Shown: positions 63,581-64,000 of the stretch, piece after piece | How the letters are laid out: the number at the start of each line of letters is the position of its first letter | Position numbering within the stretch: the stretch's first letter is position 1 | Assembly: GCF_000374065.1 (NCBI RefSeq) | Contig: NZ_KB893246.1 | Coordinates: forward strand, 456,593 to 520,592 | DNA length: 64,000 bases | Direction of reading: 5' to 3' | From: Spirosoma luteum DSM 19990 | Lineage (GTDB): Bacteria; Bacteroidota; Bacteroidia; Cytophagales; Spirosomataceae | Made by a program: the position numbers and the translations under genes | Notes under the pieces: model-generated | The model's database searches: none | The model's input: only the letters and a program-made list of their open reading frames with translations | What the model was told of the DNA's origin: nothing

Positions 63581-63613
63581 TTTGCGAAAAGCAGGTTAAT
63601 ACCCTTACCTTTG
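63581..63613 (+). promoter_or_regulatory. rRNA operon promoter
   Basis: TTTG at 63581-63584 and TACCTTTG at 63606-63613, separated by 21 bp, a full match to the Bacteroidota consensus. Transcription should start near 63620, about 140 bp before the mature 16S end. An A/T-rich run (63557-63579) immediately upstream resembles an UP element. Confidence 0.85.
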
Positions 63614-63633
63614 CAGTCCCAAAACACAGGGAG

Positions 63634-63651
63634 GGCCAACAACGGTTGGCC
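63634..63651 (+). other. Leader hairpin of the rRNA transcript
   Basis: GGCCAAC (63634-63640) pairs with GTTGGCC (63645-63651) with a 4-nt loop in the pre-16S leader. The conserved-looking segment GTTCTTTGACGTATTGAC follows at 63670-63687; it is typical of Bacteroidota rRNA leaders and probably involved in antitermination or processing. Confidence 0.55.
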
Positions 63652-63757
63652 ACCATCTCGAAAGAGAAACAGTTCTTTGACGTATTGACATTAACAGGTT
63701 AGCACTAATTAAGGCTATAAACATCGTGATTGACTTCGGTTAATCACACAATTATTT

Positions 63758-64000
<243 letters not shown>

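Overview
The window reads as a piece of a Bacteroidota chromosome, most likely a Cytophagales member close to Spirosoma (inferred). The evidence is the 16S rRNA start at the right edge, Bacteroidota promoters (TTTG or TTG, about 21 bp, then TAnnTTTG), a GldJ gliding-type lipoprotein, an Mfd with a TTG start, and many secreted lipoproteins. No prophage, transposase, CRISPR array or tRNA gene was seen. Coding is dense and no gene looks clearly broken; the DUF2141 gene at the left edge and the 16S gene at the right edge are cut by the window.

Left part (0.5-8.3 kb): a complete tryptophan operon, trpE-G-D-C-F-B-A, followed after 17 bp by hisIE. It is preceded by a promoter, a 17-residue leader peptide with three consecutive Trp codons, and a strong intrinsic terminator: a ribosome-mediated attenuator. 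Three intergenic spacers in this operon carry repeats. One is an imperfect palindrome joining the trpG stop to the trpD start. Two are arrays of an AATGAC/GTCATT hexamer on a 10-bp period, and a third such array lies between two efflux genes at 36.6 kb.

Middle (8.3-33 kb): a small four-helix membrane protein, RidA, a 2041-residue alpha-2-macroglobulin-like protein with a CxEQ thioester motif, a cyclophilin, a TIM-barrel isomerase with a very large CxxCH cytochrome-type dehydrogenase, an ECF sigma factor with a combined anti-sigma-like and beta-barrel protein, a lipoprotein serpin, an LVIVD lipoprotein whose start codon sits in a perfect 22-bp hairpin, TypA/BipA, a dienelactone hydrolase and a membrane metallophosphoesterase.

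33-50.5 kb: a TetR-TolC-MFP-RND efflux operon with a palindrome around the probable tetR promoter, recF, pdhA, a three-gene set (ring-cleaving dioxygenase, carboxylesterase-like hydrolase, muconolactone-isomerase-like protein) resembling quinone-detoxification modules, an orphan barstar-like gene, mfd and gldJ.

50.5-64 kb: comF, a large DUF4175-type coiled-coil membrane protein, mnmG (gidA), a methyltransferase, then about 620 bp without a gene but packed with DnaA-box sequences. This is a good candidate for the chromosomal replication origin. Two parS-like CACGTG palindromes (45.2 and 55.1 kb) and an rRNA operon starting at 63.6 kb fit an origin-proximal location. A TPR protein, thrC and pruA lie between the putative origin and the rRNA operon.
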